Part shown: in pieces, positions 1-9,999 of the stretch
How positions within the stretch are numbered: the stretch's first letter is position 1
Layout: each line of letters opens with the position of its first letter
Assembly: GCA_049323795.1 (NCBI GenBank)
Contig: JBMOOH010000020.1
Coordinates: 106,523-170,522 of the forward strand
Direction of reading: 5' to 3'
DNA: 64,000 nucleotides
Source of the DNA: JAOADN01 sp049323795
GTDB lineage: Bacteria; Pseudomonadota; Alphaproteobacteria; Rhodobacterales; Rhodobacteraceae
The notes under the pieces: model-generated
Told to the model about the DNA's origin: nothing
Seen by the model: only the letters and a program-made list of their open reading frames with translations
The model's database searches: none
Program-made: the position numbers and the translations under genes

Positions 1-319
1 CTGCCTTCAGCACGTTCTCGGTTCCGTTCACGTTGGTCAGGATGGACCGGCTGGGAGCGTCCATGATGAGCCTGACGCCCACCGCGGCGGCCAGATGAAA
101 GACGGTCTCTGCCCTTGCCACAAGGTCGGAGACGAGCGCCGCGTCGAGGACAGATCCCTCGGCCACGCGGAGACGTGGCGACTGCGCCACCCCTGCAAGG
201 TTCTCGCGCCGCCCCGACGAGAAGTCGTCGAGGACGGTAACGACATGGCCCTCGGCGATCAGCCGGTCGGTCAGATGCGACCCGATGAACCCCGCCCCGC
301 CGGTGATGAGAACCTGCAT
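1..319 (-). CDS. NAD-dependent epimerase/dehydratase, N-terminal part (runs off left edge)
   Basis: Extended short-chain dehydrogenase of the NDP-sugar epimerase type. About 106 codons are visible from an ATG at 317-319; the catalytic half lies beyond position 1. The N-terminus has the Rossmann signature GGAGFIGSHL, followed by DDFSSGRRENL, which matches the adenosine-ribose binding region of UDP-glucose 4-epimerase and UDP-glucuronate decarboxylase relatives. The Ser, Tyr and Lys catalytic residues cannot be seen, so the substrate is unknown. It is divergent from a second SDR gene and near a nucleotide-sugar dehydrogenase and a sulfotransferase, which suggests surface-polysaccharide precursor synthesis (inference). 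Confidence 0.85.
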   Translation of the reverse strand, partial: MQVLITGGAGFIGSHLTDRLIAEGHVVTVLDDFSSGRRENLAGVAQSPRLRVAEGSVLDAALVSDLVARAETVFHLAAAVGVRLIMDAPSRSILTNVNGTENVLKA

Positions 320-338
320 GTGACCTCGCCAACACCTT

Positions 339-362
339 TTACCCACCGACTTACCCACCGAC
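339..362. repeat. Tandem 12-bp direct repeat in divergent promoter region
   Basis: The 12-mer TTACCCACCGAC occurs twice head to tail (339-350 and 351-362), about 20 bp upstream of the minus-strand epimerase start. It lies in the short divergent intergenic region between two SDR genes. It could be a regulator site or only a local duplication; the sequence alone does not decide. Confidence 0.6.
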
Positions 363-470
363 GCAGAGCCTGCTTCGCACCGCGGCAGCCCTGGACGATC
401 GCGCCCCCGGAAACAGTTTTCTTCCGTGCCGCAATGCCGATAGGCTGCCTCACGCAGCGAAGGGGTGCAA

Positions 471-1556
471 GTGTCGGGATCGTCCTCGGGCGCAGGGGCG
501 CTGGCCGGCCGGAACGTCGTGGTGACGGGCGCGGCGGGATTCATCGGGCGTCGCCTGGTCGCGGCGCTCGTTGCGAGGGGGGCGGCGGTCACGGCGGTGG
601 AACGGCGGGCGCCGCTGCGGAGCAGGCCCCTGCACCCCGTCGGAGCGGCCGTGCGGAGGGTAGCGGCCGACCTTGCACGGCCCGAGAGCCTGCGGGCGGC
701 GATCGCCGGGGCCGACGTGCTTTTCCACCTAGCCTACGACATCCGCGACGGCGCAGCGGGCAACCTCGCCGCGTTCGACGGCGTGCTCGCGGCGGCGCGT
801 GACGGCGGGGTGCGGCGCATCGTCCATGCCAGTTCCATCGTCGTCTACGACGGCTGGCCCGATGGCGTGCTGCGTGAGGACCAGACATGGGGAAGCCCCG
901 GCGGGGGCGCCTACCGGCAGGCGAAGATCGCCATGGAGCGACGCCTCCTGGCATCGGACATCGAGGCCGCAATCCTGCAACCCACGCTGGTCTATGGCTC
1001 GGGAAGCGCGCTCTGGACGGAAATTCCCCTGCGTGCGCTGGCGTCCGGGGGACTGGTGCTGCCCGAGCCGGCGGGGCTGGCGGCGCTCGTCCATGCCGAG
1101 GACGTGGCGGCTGCGGCGGTGGCCGCGGCAGAGTTGCCGGAACTCGGCCACGAGCGGTTCATCGTGAGCGCGCCGCCCGTCGCCTGGGAGGATTACATCT
1201 CCGGCCTCGCGGCGATCGCGGGTGGTGCGGGCCTGTTCCGTCTGCCGGCCGCGGAAGTTGCGGCGCGTCTCGGACCCGGGACGGCGGCGGCAGACGCCGG
1301 GAGCGGTCCGCCGCTGGCCGCCCGGGTCAGTGCCGTGCTCCGGCGGCACGTCGGGCACGCCCGCGTCGAGGCCGCGGCCGGGGCGCTGCGGCGGTTCCGC
1401 GGGCGGGCGGGTCCGCTCTGGCCCGACCGGTTCATGCTGGATCTCTACACCGCCCGGCCGGCGCTTCCCCCCGGCGCGACCGCACTTCGGCTCGGCTTCA
1501 TGCCGCAGGTGACCTTGCGGCAGGGTCTGGACGAGATCGGGCAGCAAAGGCGGTGA
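471..1556 (+). CDS. NAD-dependent epimerase/dehydratase (extended SDR)
   Basis: Complete extended SDR of 361 residues. The N-terminal Rossmann motif TGAAGFIGRRLV is followed by a Ser-rich strand (HASSIVVYD) and an intact YxxxK catalytic pair (YRQAK), so it should bind NAD(P) and be active. The first in-frame GTG at 465 is preceded immediately by AAGG with no spacing. GTG at 471 has GAAGGGG at 459-465 with 5 bp spacing, so I chose 471. The C-terminal 100 residues are Ala/Arg-rich and less typical. Neighbours are another epimerase (divergent) and a nucleotide-sugar dehydrogenase 130 bp downstream. A role in nucleotide-sugar modification for a surface glycan is likely; the substrate is not readable. 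Confidence 0.85.
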   Translation: MSGSSSGAGALAGRNVVVTGAAGFIGRRLVAALVARGAAVTAVERRAPLRSRPLHPVGAAVRRVAADLARPESLRAAIAGADVLFHLAYDIRDGAAGNLAAFDGVLAAARDGGVRRIVHASSIVVYDGWPDGVLREDQTWGSPGGGAYRQAKIAMERRLLASDIEAAILQPTLVYGSGSALWTEIPLRALASGGLVLPEPAGLAALVHAEDVAAAAVAAAELPELGHERFIVSAPPVAWEDYISGLAAIAGGAGLFRLPAAEVAARLGPGTAAADAGSGPPLAARVSAVLRRHVGHARVEAAAGALRRFRGRAGPLWPDRFMLDLYTARPALPPGATALRLGFMPQVTLRQGLDEIGQQRR

Positions 1557-1686
1557 CTGCCATGGGTTGTCCCGGAATTGCGAACGATGCCGCACCCTTC
1601 CTGAACGAATCTGCCGGAAGGACTCCGAACCGGCCCGCGGCCCCCCTATGCTGCGGCGCTGCCGGACCGAACTTGCGTGAGTCGCC

Positions 1687-3036
1687 GTGAACACGGGTGG
1701 TTTCTCCTTCTTCTCGACCCTCAGGGACCGGATCGCATCGCGCGGGGCGCATGTCGGCGTCGTCGGGCTGGGCTATGTCGGCCTGCCGCTTGCGCTGACC
1801 ATCAGCGAACAGGGGTTCCGCGCCACGGGATTCGATCTCAGCGCTGCGCGCGTGACGGACATCAACGCCGGCAGGCGGGTGATCTCGTATTTCGAGGAGG
1901 ATCGCGTCGCCAAGGCCGTCGCAAGCGGCCGCTTCGGCGCCACCGGGGATTTCGACCGGCTGCCGGACATGGACGTGATCCTGATCTGCGTGCCCACGCC
2001 GCTGTCGGCCACGCGCGAGCCGGATCTGTCCTATGTACGCAAGGCCGTGGCGACCATCGCCGCGAAACTGCGTCCGGGGCAGTTCGTCGTCCTAGAGAGC
2101 ACGGTCTGGCCGGGCGCGACGGCAGGCGTCGTCCGGCCGATGCTCGAACAGGGAGGACTGAAGGCGGGGCTGGATTTCTTCCTCGCCTTCTCGCCGGAAC
2201 GCGAAGACCCGGGGAACCGCAGCTTCTCGACGCGGTCCATTCCGAAGATCGTGGGTGCGGACGACACCCGTTCGCGCGACCTCGCGGATCTGTTCTATTC
2301 GGGGATCGTGGCGCGGACCGTCCCGGTCTCGAGCGCGGCGACCGCCGAGGCCGTGAAGCTGGTAGAGAACAGTTTTCGCACCGTGAACATCGCGCTGGTG
2401 AACGAGTTCAAGGTCGCGCTCGACGCCATGGGCGTGGACGTGTGGGAGGTGGTCCGGGCCGCGGCGACCAAACCCTTCGGCTACATGCCGTTCTATCCGG
2501 GCCCCGGGATCGGGGGCGACTGCATTCCGGTGTCGCCGGTCTATCTGGCGTGGCGGGCACGCGAGGCCGGAGCCGGGCTTCCGCTCGTCGAGCTGGCGCA
2601 CGGCGCGAACGAACGCGCCCCGCAGGGAATCGCCGACCGCGTCGCGGTGGAACTCGGACGGCGCGGCAGGGCCGTGAACGGGGCGCGGGTGTTGATCCTG
2701 GGCATTGCGTACAAGAAGGATGTCGAGGACACGCGGGAAAGCCCGGCGCTCCGCATCCTCGGGGCTCTCGAGGCGATGGGCGCGTCCTGCGACTATCACG
2801 ACCCGCTCTTCCCGGTGCTTCCGCCCACCCGCGACCACGCCGCGCTGGCAGGACGGATCTCGAAACCGCTGACCGAGCCCTCGGTGTCGGACTACGACGC
2901 CGTTCTGGTCACGACCGATCACACGGAGGTCGATTACGCAGCGGTGGCCCGTGCCGCCCGGCTTGTTCTCGACACGCGCAACGCGTTCGAAGCGCGCGGC
3001 CTTCTGGTCGGCGACGGCCGGCTGGTTAAGATCTGA
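1687..3036 (+). CDS. UDP-N-acetylglucosamine-type nucleotide sugar 6-dehydrogenase (UDP-glucose/GDP-mannose DH family)
   Basis: 449 residues with the three-domain layout of the family. The N-terminal NAD domain has GVVGLGYVGLPLA. The central helix contains AVKLVENSFRTVNIALVNEF with the conserved Lys and Asn. The catalytic Cys lies in GPGIGGDCIPVSPVYLAW, and the C-terminal domain has the usual GIAYKKDVEDTRESP. The GGxCIPxxPxYL form and the length are closer to the WbpA/TviB/WecC branch (UDP-GlcNAc or UDP-ManNAc to the uronic acid) than to UDP-glucose dehydrogenase, which usually has FLGxxxG-type features. The start is GTG at 1687. It should oxidise C6 of a UDP-HexNAc in two NAD-dependent steps in the cytoplasm, supplying an acidic sugar. 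It is convergent with the sulfotransferase, 1 bp apart. Confidence 0.9.
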   Translation: MNTGGFSFFSTLRDRIASRGAHVGVVGLGYVGLPLALTISEQGFRATGFDLSAARVTDINAGRRVISYFEEDRVAKAVASGRFGATGDFDRLPDMDVILICVPTPLSATREPDLSYVRKAVATIAAKLRPGQFVVLESTVWPGATAGVVRPMLEQGGLKAGLDFFLAFSPEREDPGNRSFSTRSIPKIVGADDTRSRDLADLFYSGIVARTVPVSSAATAEAVKLVENSFRTVNIALVNEFKVALDAMGVDVWEVVRAAATKPFGYMPFYPGPGIGGDCIPVSPVYLAWRAREAGAGLPLVELAHGANERAPQGIADRVAVELGRRGRAVNGARVLILGIAYKKDVEDTRESPALRILGALEAMGASCDYHDPLFPVLPPTRDHAALAGRISKPLTEPSVSDYDAVLVTTDHTEVDYAAVARAARLVLDTRNAFEARGLLVGDGRLVKI

Positions 3037-3037
3037 C

Positions 3038-3940
3038 TCAGTCGAGCCAGGCGGAAAGGTCGCGCCCGATCAACGGTCCGAGCCGCTCGATGTCGGGCGC
3101 GAGACGGTCGCGCAGGATCGCCCTCGCCGCAGCCGGCATCCTTTCGTCCCGGCGCAGGTTCATCTGGGCAAGCCTGTCGCGGATGCGGAGCCGGGTCGGC
3201 TGGGGGACGACCAGCCCGATGGCCCGCGTGACCGGATTGGGCTTCATCAGGAAATCCTGCAACGCCTTGCTCTTCGGCCGCCCGCCAGCGTTGATGCCCT
3301 CGGTCAGATCCGGCCGGAAGCCGGGATCCGCACCGATGTGGGCCAGGATGTCCGCCACAAGCCGCGCCGGGTCGGACAGGAAATCGTCGTAGGTGCGGAT
3401 CAGGAACCGGTCCCGCGGAAAGAGCGCGAAGTAGCGCTCGATCTGTTCGGCGTATCTTGGGAAACGGGAGTAGCCGAAGAGCGGCTGCCAGCCGGCCGCC
3501 AGCCGCTCCTCCTCGAGCGAGAGGGCCTCGGCAAAGTCCTCGACCGGTTCGATCCGGCACTTCGTCGCGTAGAGGAAGTGCGAAAACGCCTGGTCGATGG
3601 GATTTCGAAGGACGGCCACCATGCGCACGTCCGGAACGTGCCGCCGGATGCGTTCGGGTGCTTTCGGCACATGGAGATAGAGGGGCGACGCCTCTCCCAG
3701 GATCTGTCCCGGTCCTGCGCCCTCGAAAAGCCGGCGGTAGTCTTCGAGCCGCGTGACGGAGTTGTTGATGAAGTCCGCGCCCGGACCCCGCACGGTCAGC
3801 GTCTCGTCCTCGTAGGCGAAGAAGTTCGTCTCTTTCTGGACGGGCATGAAGATCTGCGGGCTCTGGCGGAGAAACGAATGGATCGCCGTCGTGCCCGCCC
3901 GAGCGGCCCCGATCACAAGGAAATCCGGCATCCCGTCCAT
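3038..3940 (-). CDS. Sulfotransferase family protein
   Basis: 300 residues of the PAPS-dependent sulfotransferase fold. The 5'-phosphosulfate loop IGAARAGTTAIHSFL lies at about residues 9-24. The 3'-phosphate-binding segment VLRNPIDQAFSHF, with the expected Arg and Ser, is near residue 110. There is no signal peptide or membrane segment, so it acts in the cytoplasm. ATG at 3940 or an internal ATG at 3931 could be the start (the protein begins MDGMPDF). Relatives in polysaccharide clusters sulfate glycans or lipids. Together with the nucleotide-sugar genes beside it, this suggests a sulfated surface saccharide, but the acceptor is unknown. Confidence 0.85.
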   Translation of the reverse strand: MDGMPDFLVIGAARAGTTAIHSFLRQSPQIFMPVQKETNFFAYEDETLTVRGPGADFINNSVTRLEDYRRLFEGAGPGQILGEASPLYLHVPKAPERIRRHVPDVRMVAVLRNPIDQAFSHFLYATKCRIEPVEDFAEALSLEEERLAAGWQPLFGYSRFPRYAEQIERYFALFPRDRFLIRTYDDFLSDPARLVADILAHIGADPGFRPDLTEGINAGGRPKSKALQDFLMKPNPVTRAIGLVVPQPTRLRIRDRLAQMNLRRDERMPAAARAILRDRLAPDIERLGPLIGRDLSAWLD

Positions 3941-4165
3941 GGCGCCGCTCCGCTGTCGCCGTCGGTCCGGCCGTCCGGCGCGCCCCGCGAGTCGCCGTCG
4001 AATCGCACGGACCGCCCGGTTCTGCGTGGCACGCCATGGGTGCCGGCGTGAAGCAAGTGTTAAGGAAGCCGCGGTGATTTTGGCTCATATCGAGACGAAA
4101 CAGGGAAAAAATAGACATTGATGACGTTTGGGCTACGGAGCGGGGGGCAGGGACGTGAAGAAGAT

Positions 4166-4194
4166 TTGGAGCGGCACCCGGCCTCCTGTATAGT
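4166..4194 (+). promoter_or_regulatory. Sigma70-like promoter for the FAD oxidoreductase gene
   Basis: TTGGAG at 4166-4171 and TATAGT at 4189-4194 are separated by exactly 17 bp. A start near 4201 would leave a leader of about 36 nt before the GTG at 4237. The 296-bp divergent region 3941-4236 is clearly AT-richer than its surroundings (for example 4075-4130) and otherwise holds no gene. Confidence 0.5.
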
Positions 4195-4236
4195 CACGGG
4201 GCGTTGGCGAGATGCATTTGGATTGAACGGGGATAA

Positions 4237-5727
<1,491 letters not shown>

Positions 5728-5808
5728 GCCGCCCGTGGTGCCGCAAACGGGCCCGCCGGCGGAGGCTGGCGCGCCCGTCCGTCCGGGGCCTCGGGAGGCG
5801 GTCCGATC

Positions 5809-6378
5809 ATGATCCCGGCGCCTCGCCGGAACCGGCCGTACCTGTTCTGGATCATCCTTTCACTGCCAGCCATCGCGATGGTGGCGGCCGCCCTCGCAGG
5901 CATCCGCTTTGCCTACAACAACGTCACCGGAATGGTGGCGGGGGTGTTTCTTGCGGCGACCCTTTTCGTGACGCCGCTCCTGCGGCTGCTCGGCCCGGTC
6001 GCGTGGCTGCGGGGCAACGTTCGCCGCCATCTCGGCGTGGCCTCGTTCGTCTATTCGCTTCTGCATCTGGCCGCCTGGCTGGCACGCGCCACGCTGGAAG
6101 ACGTCCTCTATTCCTTTCTGCGCCCCGAGATCGTCACCGGATGGATCGCCCTTGCGATCATGTTTCCACTGGCCCTGACATCGACCGACAGGTCCGTCCG
6201 CCGGATGGGTCCCGGATGGAAGGCGCTGCACCGGTGGGTCTACCTCGCCGCCCTCCTGACCCTTGCGCACTGGTATCTTGCGGGGGTCTGGATCAGGACG
6301 ATGGTTGCGATGTCCGTGCCGCTCGTGGCGCTCGGTCTCTGGCGTCTGTGGCGTTTCCAGGCGCGGGCGACCCGCTGA
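5809..6378 (+). CDS. Ferric-reductase-like transmembrane protein, MsrQ-like haem subunit
   Basis: 189 residues with about six hydrophobic helices. His residues sit on helices in the expected places for b-haem ligation (RRHLG, SLLHLAAW, LHRWVY, LAHWY), as in MsrQ/YedZ. MsrQ passes electrons from the quinone pool to the periplasmic molybdenum methionine-sulfoxide reductase MsrP. No msrP gene is next to it here, so either the partner lies elsewhere or this is another member of the ferric-reductase-like domain family. The start ATG at 5809 has GGGAGG about 10 bp upstream. It follows the FAD protein by 81 bp. Confidence 0.8.
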   Translation: MIPAPRRNRPYLFWIILSLPAIAMVAAALAGIRFAYNNVTGMVAGVFLAATLFVTPLLRLLGPVAWLRGNVRRHLGVASFVYSLLHLAAWLARATLEDVLYSFLRPEIVTGWIALAIMFPLALTSTDRSVRRMGPGWKALHRWVYLAALLTLAHWYLAGVWIRTMVAMSVPLVALGLWRLWRFQARATR

Positions 6379-6473
6379 CGCTGCTGGCATGTCAGTTCGC
6401 CGGGCGCTATGACTGGAACGGCGTGCCATCCGACCCCGCGCGGGGTGGCTTACCGGCGCGCGGGGGCAATGTC

Positions 6474-7997
6474 ATGCGAGAGCCGATCGTTCTCAATCCC
6501 GCCGACACCGTGGCGATCCTGCCCGAGCGGGCCGCAGCCGGATCCCGGCCGCTTGGCTCGGGTGTGCCGCTTGCGCGGCCCGTTGCCGGAGGCCACAAGC
6601 TCGCCCGGGTGGCGATCCCGGCCGGTACCGAGGTGGTCAAGTTCGGCCAGATCATCGGCCACGCCACCGCCGACATCCAGCCTGGCGAGCACGTCCACGT
6701 GCACAACTGCGCCTTCTCGGACCACGATCGGGACTACCGGATCGGTGCCGACCTGGCGGCCGCCCGCGCGGCGATCCCGGCGGTCGAGCCCCGGACATTC
6801 CGCGGCTACCGGCGGGCGAACGGCGACATCGGGACCCGCAACTACATCGCCCTCTGCGCCACGGTGAACTGTTCGGCCACCGTCATCCGCCGCGCAGCTT
6901 TCGAGATCGAGGCCTCCGGGGTGCTGGCGGGGTATCCGAACGTGGACGGGATCGTGGCCTTCGCCCATGGAACGGGCTGCGGCATGGCGGCCGAAGGACC
7001 CGGAGTCGATATTCTCCAGCGCGTTCTCTGGGGCCATGCGACACATCCCAACGTCGGTGCCGCCGTCTTCGTCGGCCTCGGCTGCGAGGTCATGCAGGTG
7101 GCGCGGATGAGGCAGAGCTTCGGGGCCGCCGATGCCGGCCGCTTTCACGGGCTGACCATCCAGGAGACGGGGGGCACGCGCGCCACGATCGCCGCGATCA
7201 AGGCGAAGGTCGCGGAGCTGCTTCCGGAGGTGAACCGGATCCGGCGCGAGGACTGCCCCGCTTCGGCCCTGCGCCTTGCCCTGCAGTGCGGCGGTTCGGA
7301 CGGATTTTCGGGCATCACCGCGAACCCGGCGCTCGGGGCGGCGTCGGATCTGCTCGTCGGGCTGGGCGGCACCGCGATCCTGTCCGAGACGCCAGAGATC
7401 TACGGAGCCGAGCAGCTTCTTCTCCGCCGTGCCGCCACGCCCGACGTGGCGGCGCGCCTGATTGCGTGCATCCGGTGGTGGGAACGCTACACCGAGATGA
7501 ACGGCGGCAGCATGGACAACAACCCGAGCCCCGGAAACAAGCAGGGCGGGCTGACCACGATCCTCGAAAAGTCGCTCGGCGCGGCTGCGAAAGGCGGAAC
7601 GACCCCTCTCACCGCCTTCTACGACTACGCCGAAAAGGTAACATCGCCGGGCTTCGTCTTCATGGATACGCCCGGATACGATCCGGTCTCGGCAACCGGC
7701 CAGATCGCCGGGGGCGCGCAGATCGTCGTCTTCACGACCGGACGCGGATCCGCCTTCGGTTCGAAACCCGCGCCGACGATCAAGGTGGCCACGAACGATT
7801 CGCTCTACCGCGCGATGCCCGACGACATGGACGTGAATTGCGGAGACATCCTGTCGGAAGGCAGGTCGATCGGCCAGAAGGGGGCCGAGATCCTCGAAAT
7901 GGTCCTTGCCGTCGCATCGGGGCAGCGCTCCAAGTCCGAGATTCTGGGACTTGGAGACAACGAGTTCGTTCCATGGCAACTCGGCGCGGTGATGTGA
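6474..7997 (+). CDS. UxaA-family altronate/galactarate-type dehydratase
   Basis: 507 residues. It has an N-terminal SAF domain (about residues 20-90, with HVHNC) and a C-terminal GD/AH dehydratase domain with GDIGTRNY, HGTGCGM, LGCEVMQ, QCGGSDGFSG and MDNNPSPGNKQGG. Full-length UxaA proteins are about 500 residues. The family dehydrates altronate, galactarate or related sugar acids to 2-keto-3-deoxy acids using Fe(II). Which substrate applies here cannot be read. I chose ATG 6474 rather than the long upstream open frame because homology begins there. The nearby hydroxyacid dehydrogenase and the enolase-superfamily operon at 13-18 kb fit a sugar-acid catabolic theme. Confidence 0.88.
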   Translation: MREPIVLNPADTVAILPERAAAGSRPLGSGVPLARPVAGGHKLARVAIPAGTEVVKFGQIIGHATADIQPGEHVHVHNCAFSDHDRDYRIGADLAAARAAIPAVEPRTFRGYRRANGDIGTRNYIALCATVNCSATVIRRAAFEIEASGVLAGYPNVDGIVAFAHGTGCGMAAEGPGVDILQRVLWGHATHPNVGAAVFVGLGCEVMQVARMRQSFGAADAGRFHGLTIQETGGTRATIAAIKAKVAELLPEVNRIRREDCPASALRLALQCGGSDGFSGITANPALGAASDLLVGLGGTAILSETPEIYGAEQLLLRRAATPDVAARLIACIRWWERYTEMNGGSMDNNPSPGNKQGGLTTILEKSLGAAAKGGTTPLTAFYDYAEKVTSPGFVFMDTPGYDPVSATGQIAGGAQIVVFTTGRGSAFGSKPAPTIKVATNDSLYRAMPDDMDVNCGDILSEGRSIGQKGAEILEMVLAVASGQRSKSEILGLGDNEFVPWQLGAVM

Positions 7998-8380
7998 ATC
8001 GCCGTCATCCATGCTAAGAATGCCGTGGAAGTCACTGTAACGGCAGGCATAACCCTGCGTGCAAGGTATCCCTGGCCGGATGGCTTTCCGGACATGTGCG
8101 CCCCTGCACAAACCGGACTGCCCCGGTGGCCGCCGCGCTGCACTGGCGGCTGGGCGGCCGGTCCGCCGCTTCGCGGCCCTTAAGGGCCGCGAGTCCTGTT
8201 TCCGGGATGGGAACACACCCATTCCTTCAACTGCCGGTTGTCCAAGAAATACCTTGTTCCTGGCGCAATCCGCACACACCTGTGCCTTTTTGCGGTCAAT
8301 TCCGAGGTGGATGGTTAAGGGGAAGTAAAGATTGTGGCGGTTAACCCAGTGCCTGTTCAAACAAGCTGAGGAACCACAAA
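7998..8380. other. Gene-free interval of 383 bp with a long palindrome
   Basis: No supportable gene lies between the altronate dehydratase and the small ORF at 8381. It holds a perfect 22-bp palindrome at 8171-8192 and, further right, an AT-richer stretch around 8275-8345 that probably contains the promoter and leader of the small ORF. Confidence 0.6.
8171..8192. terminator. Perfect 22-bp palindrome, possible terminator or operator
   Basis: TCGCGGCCCTT at 8171-8181 is followed directly by its exact reverse complement at 8182-8192. There is no U-run on either side. A hairpin stabilising or ending the dehydratase transcript is possible, as is a dimeric-protein site. Confidence 0.4.
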
Positions 8381-8554
8381 ATGACGTCTCTTCTCGAAAA
8401 AGCCCGCATCGGCCGCACCAACGCGCTCTCCATCCTGCCCAACGGCTCCTTCGGTCGGGCCGCAGGCGCCCGTCACCGGTCGTCGGATCGCCACGAAAAG
8501 GTCACCTTCATCTCGAGCCGTGCCCGGCTGGCCGCAGCCACAATCCTGGCGTAA
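8381..8554 (+). CDS. Possible 57-residue small protein
   Basis: A short frame from ATG 8381 to TAA 8552-8554, starting MTSLLEKARIGRTNALSIL and ending ARLAAATILA. Support: a strong ribosome site (GAGGA about 8 bp before the ATG), an AT-rich upstream region, GC-biased third codon positions, and a position ending before the next gene's own ribosome site. It is basic, has no membrane segment, and I do not recognise a family. The longer frames overlapping this stretch look like composition artefacts. It could alternatively be a leader peptide or noncoding leader of the downstream dehydrogenase. Confidence 0.45.
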   Translation: MTSLLEKARIGRTNALSILPNGSFGRAAGARHRSSDRHEKVTFISSRARLAAATILA

Positions 8555-8779
8555 ATGGCGCATTGCGGGTCCGGTGGCGACTGCCTTGCTGCCGCCCCCG
8601 GACCGCCGCGCCGCGCCGCCGGACGAACCTGCGCCCTGGCGCACTCCCGCAGCCGACAGACCGGGCCCGACAGCCCGGAACTCACAGGCGGAACGGATCG
8701 GGATCGGATGAGCTGCCTCGACAAAGCGGCCCGCCTCGGGTCTTCTGCCGCCGCGACGGCACCAGAGGAGCGGTGGCAC

Positions 8780-9733
8780 ATGCAGGCGACCGGCCGGCCC
8801 GAAATACTGCAGGTGGGTGCATACCCCGGGTGGGACCAGGCCGCACTGGACGCTGCGTTCACCGTGCACAAGCTTTTCGAAGCGCCCGATCCTGCAGCCT
8901 TCCTGGCGGGCAAGGGCCCCGGTGTGCGGGCGCTGGCGACGCGCGGCGATCTCGGGGCGGACGCGGCACTGATTGCCGCCTGTCCGAAGCTCGAGATCGT
9001 GGCGGTCTACGGAGTGGGCTGCGACGCCGTGGATCTGGACGCCTGCAGGGCCCGCGGCATCCGGGTGACGAACACCCCGGACGTCCTTACGGATGATGTG
9101 GCCGACCTTGCGGTCGGACTGCTGCTCGCGCTGGCCCGCGGCATTCCCGCCGGGGACGCCTTCGTGCGTGACGGAAGCTGGGCCGCCGGCAAGACGTTCG
9201 GACTTACCCGCAAGGTCACGGGGATGCGCGCCGGGATCATCGGGCCGGGCAGGATCGGTCGGAGCCTGGCGCGAAGGCTGGCGGGGTTCGACATGGATAT
9301 CGCCTATTGCGCGCGCAACCCCAAGCCGGACCTGCCCTATACCTGGATTCCGACGCCGGTGGAACTTGCGGCGCGGTCGGATGTCCTCTTCGTGACCCTT
9401 GCCGCGTCGGCCGGGACGAGAGGCATCGTGGATGGCGCGGTGCTCGATGCGCTCGGGCCGAAAGGGCTGGTGGTGAACGTGAGCCGCGGATCGAACATCG
9501 ATGAGCCGGCACTTGTCGCTGCCCTGTCCGAGGGCAGGATCGCAGGTGCGGCGCTCGATGTGTTCATCGGCGAACCCCGCATCGACGCGCGACTGCTCGG
9601 CCTTCCGAACGTCGTTCTCCAGCCACATGCGGGGTCAGGCACCGTCGAAACGCGCAGGGCCATGGGCAGACTGGTGCGCGACAACCTGCTGGCACATTTC
9701 GAAGGCCGCCCCCTGCCGACGCCCGTTACCTGA
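8780..9733 (+). CDS. D-isomer-specific 2-hydroxyacid dehydrogenase
   Basis: 317 residues. NAD domain with GIIGPGRIGRSLARR (the second Gly position is Pro, as in several family members), the substrate Arg in VNVSRGSNID, the Glu in FIGEPRID and the catalytic His in LQPHAGSGT. All three catalytic positions of the family are therefore present. The segment VYGVGCDAVDLDAC matches the glyoxylate/hydroxypyruvate reductase group. I chose ATG 8780 because AGAGGAG lies 9 bp upstream and family homology starts soon after; the open frame extends left without support. It would reduce a 2-keto acid with NAD(P)H, or the reverse, in the cytoplasm. It is close to a sugar-acid dehydratase. Confidence 0.88.
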   Translation: MQATGRPEILQVGAYPGWDQAALDAAFTVHKLFEAPDPAAFLAGKGPGVRALATRGDLGADAALIAACPKLEIVAVYGVGCDAVDLDACRARGIRVTNTPDVLTDDVADLAVGLLLALARGIPAGDAFVRDGSWAAGKTFGLTRKVTGMRAGIIGPGRIGRSLARRLAGFDMDIAYCARNPKPDLPYTWIPTPVELAARSDVLFVTLAASAGTRGIVDGAVLDALGPKGLVVNVSRGSNIDEPALVAALSEGRIAGAALDVFIGEPRIDARLLGLPNVVLQPHAGSGTVETRRAMGRLVRDNLLAHFEGRPLPTPVT

Positions 9734-9872
9734 GCCGGCGTCCGGCCGAAGGGCTGCAAACCGGTCTCCGGCAGTTCCGGACTGGCACGGTTCCCTTGAC
9801 GGACAGTGCCGGTCTATCGGGCGTTTCCAATTGCGCCACGGATTGATTCAAGTCCGGAAGTCCAGTGATTTC

Positions 9873-9901
9873 TTGCAAAATGCAACACCTTCAGGGATAC
9901 T
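9873..9901 (+). promoter_or_regulatory. Promoter-like element with embedded palindrome, upstream of FecR-cyclase pair
   Basis: TTGCAA at 9873-9878 and GATACT at 9896-9901 are spaced 17 bp. The -35 element lies inside the palindrome TTGCA-AAA-TGCAA (9873-9885), a possible repressor or activator site. The interval is AT-richer than its surroundings. Confidence 0.4.
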
Positions 9902-9999
9902 GGCGGAGGTGGTTTACTGCTCGCAGCGCAAGGCCCGCACTTCTGCATACCGAGGCCGTCTTCCTGACTGCGTGAGCGATGCGGTGGTGGGGGATCGGA

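Noticed and set aside
8332..9096. 254-codon plus-strand frame overlapping the hydroxyacid dehydrogenase
   Set aside because: Arg/Pro-rich without motifs; the true genes are in other frames with ribosome sites.
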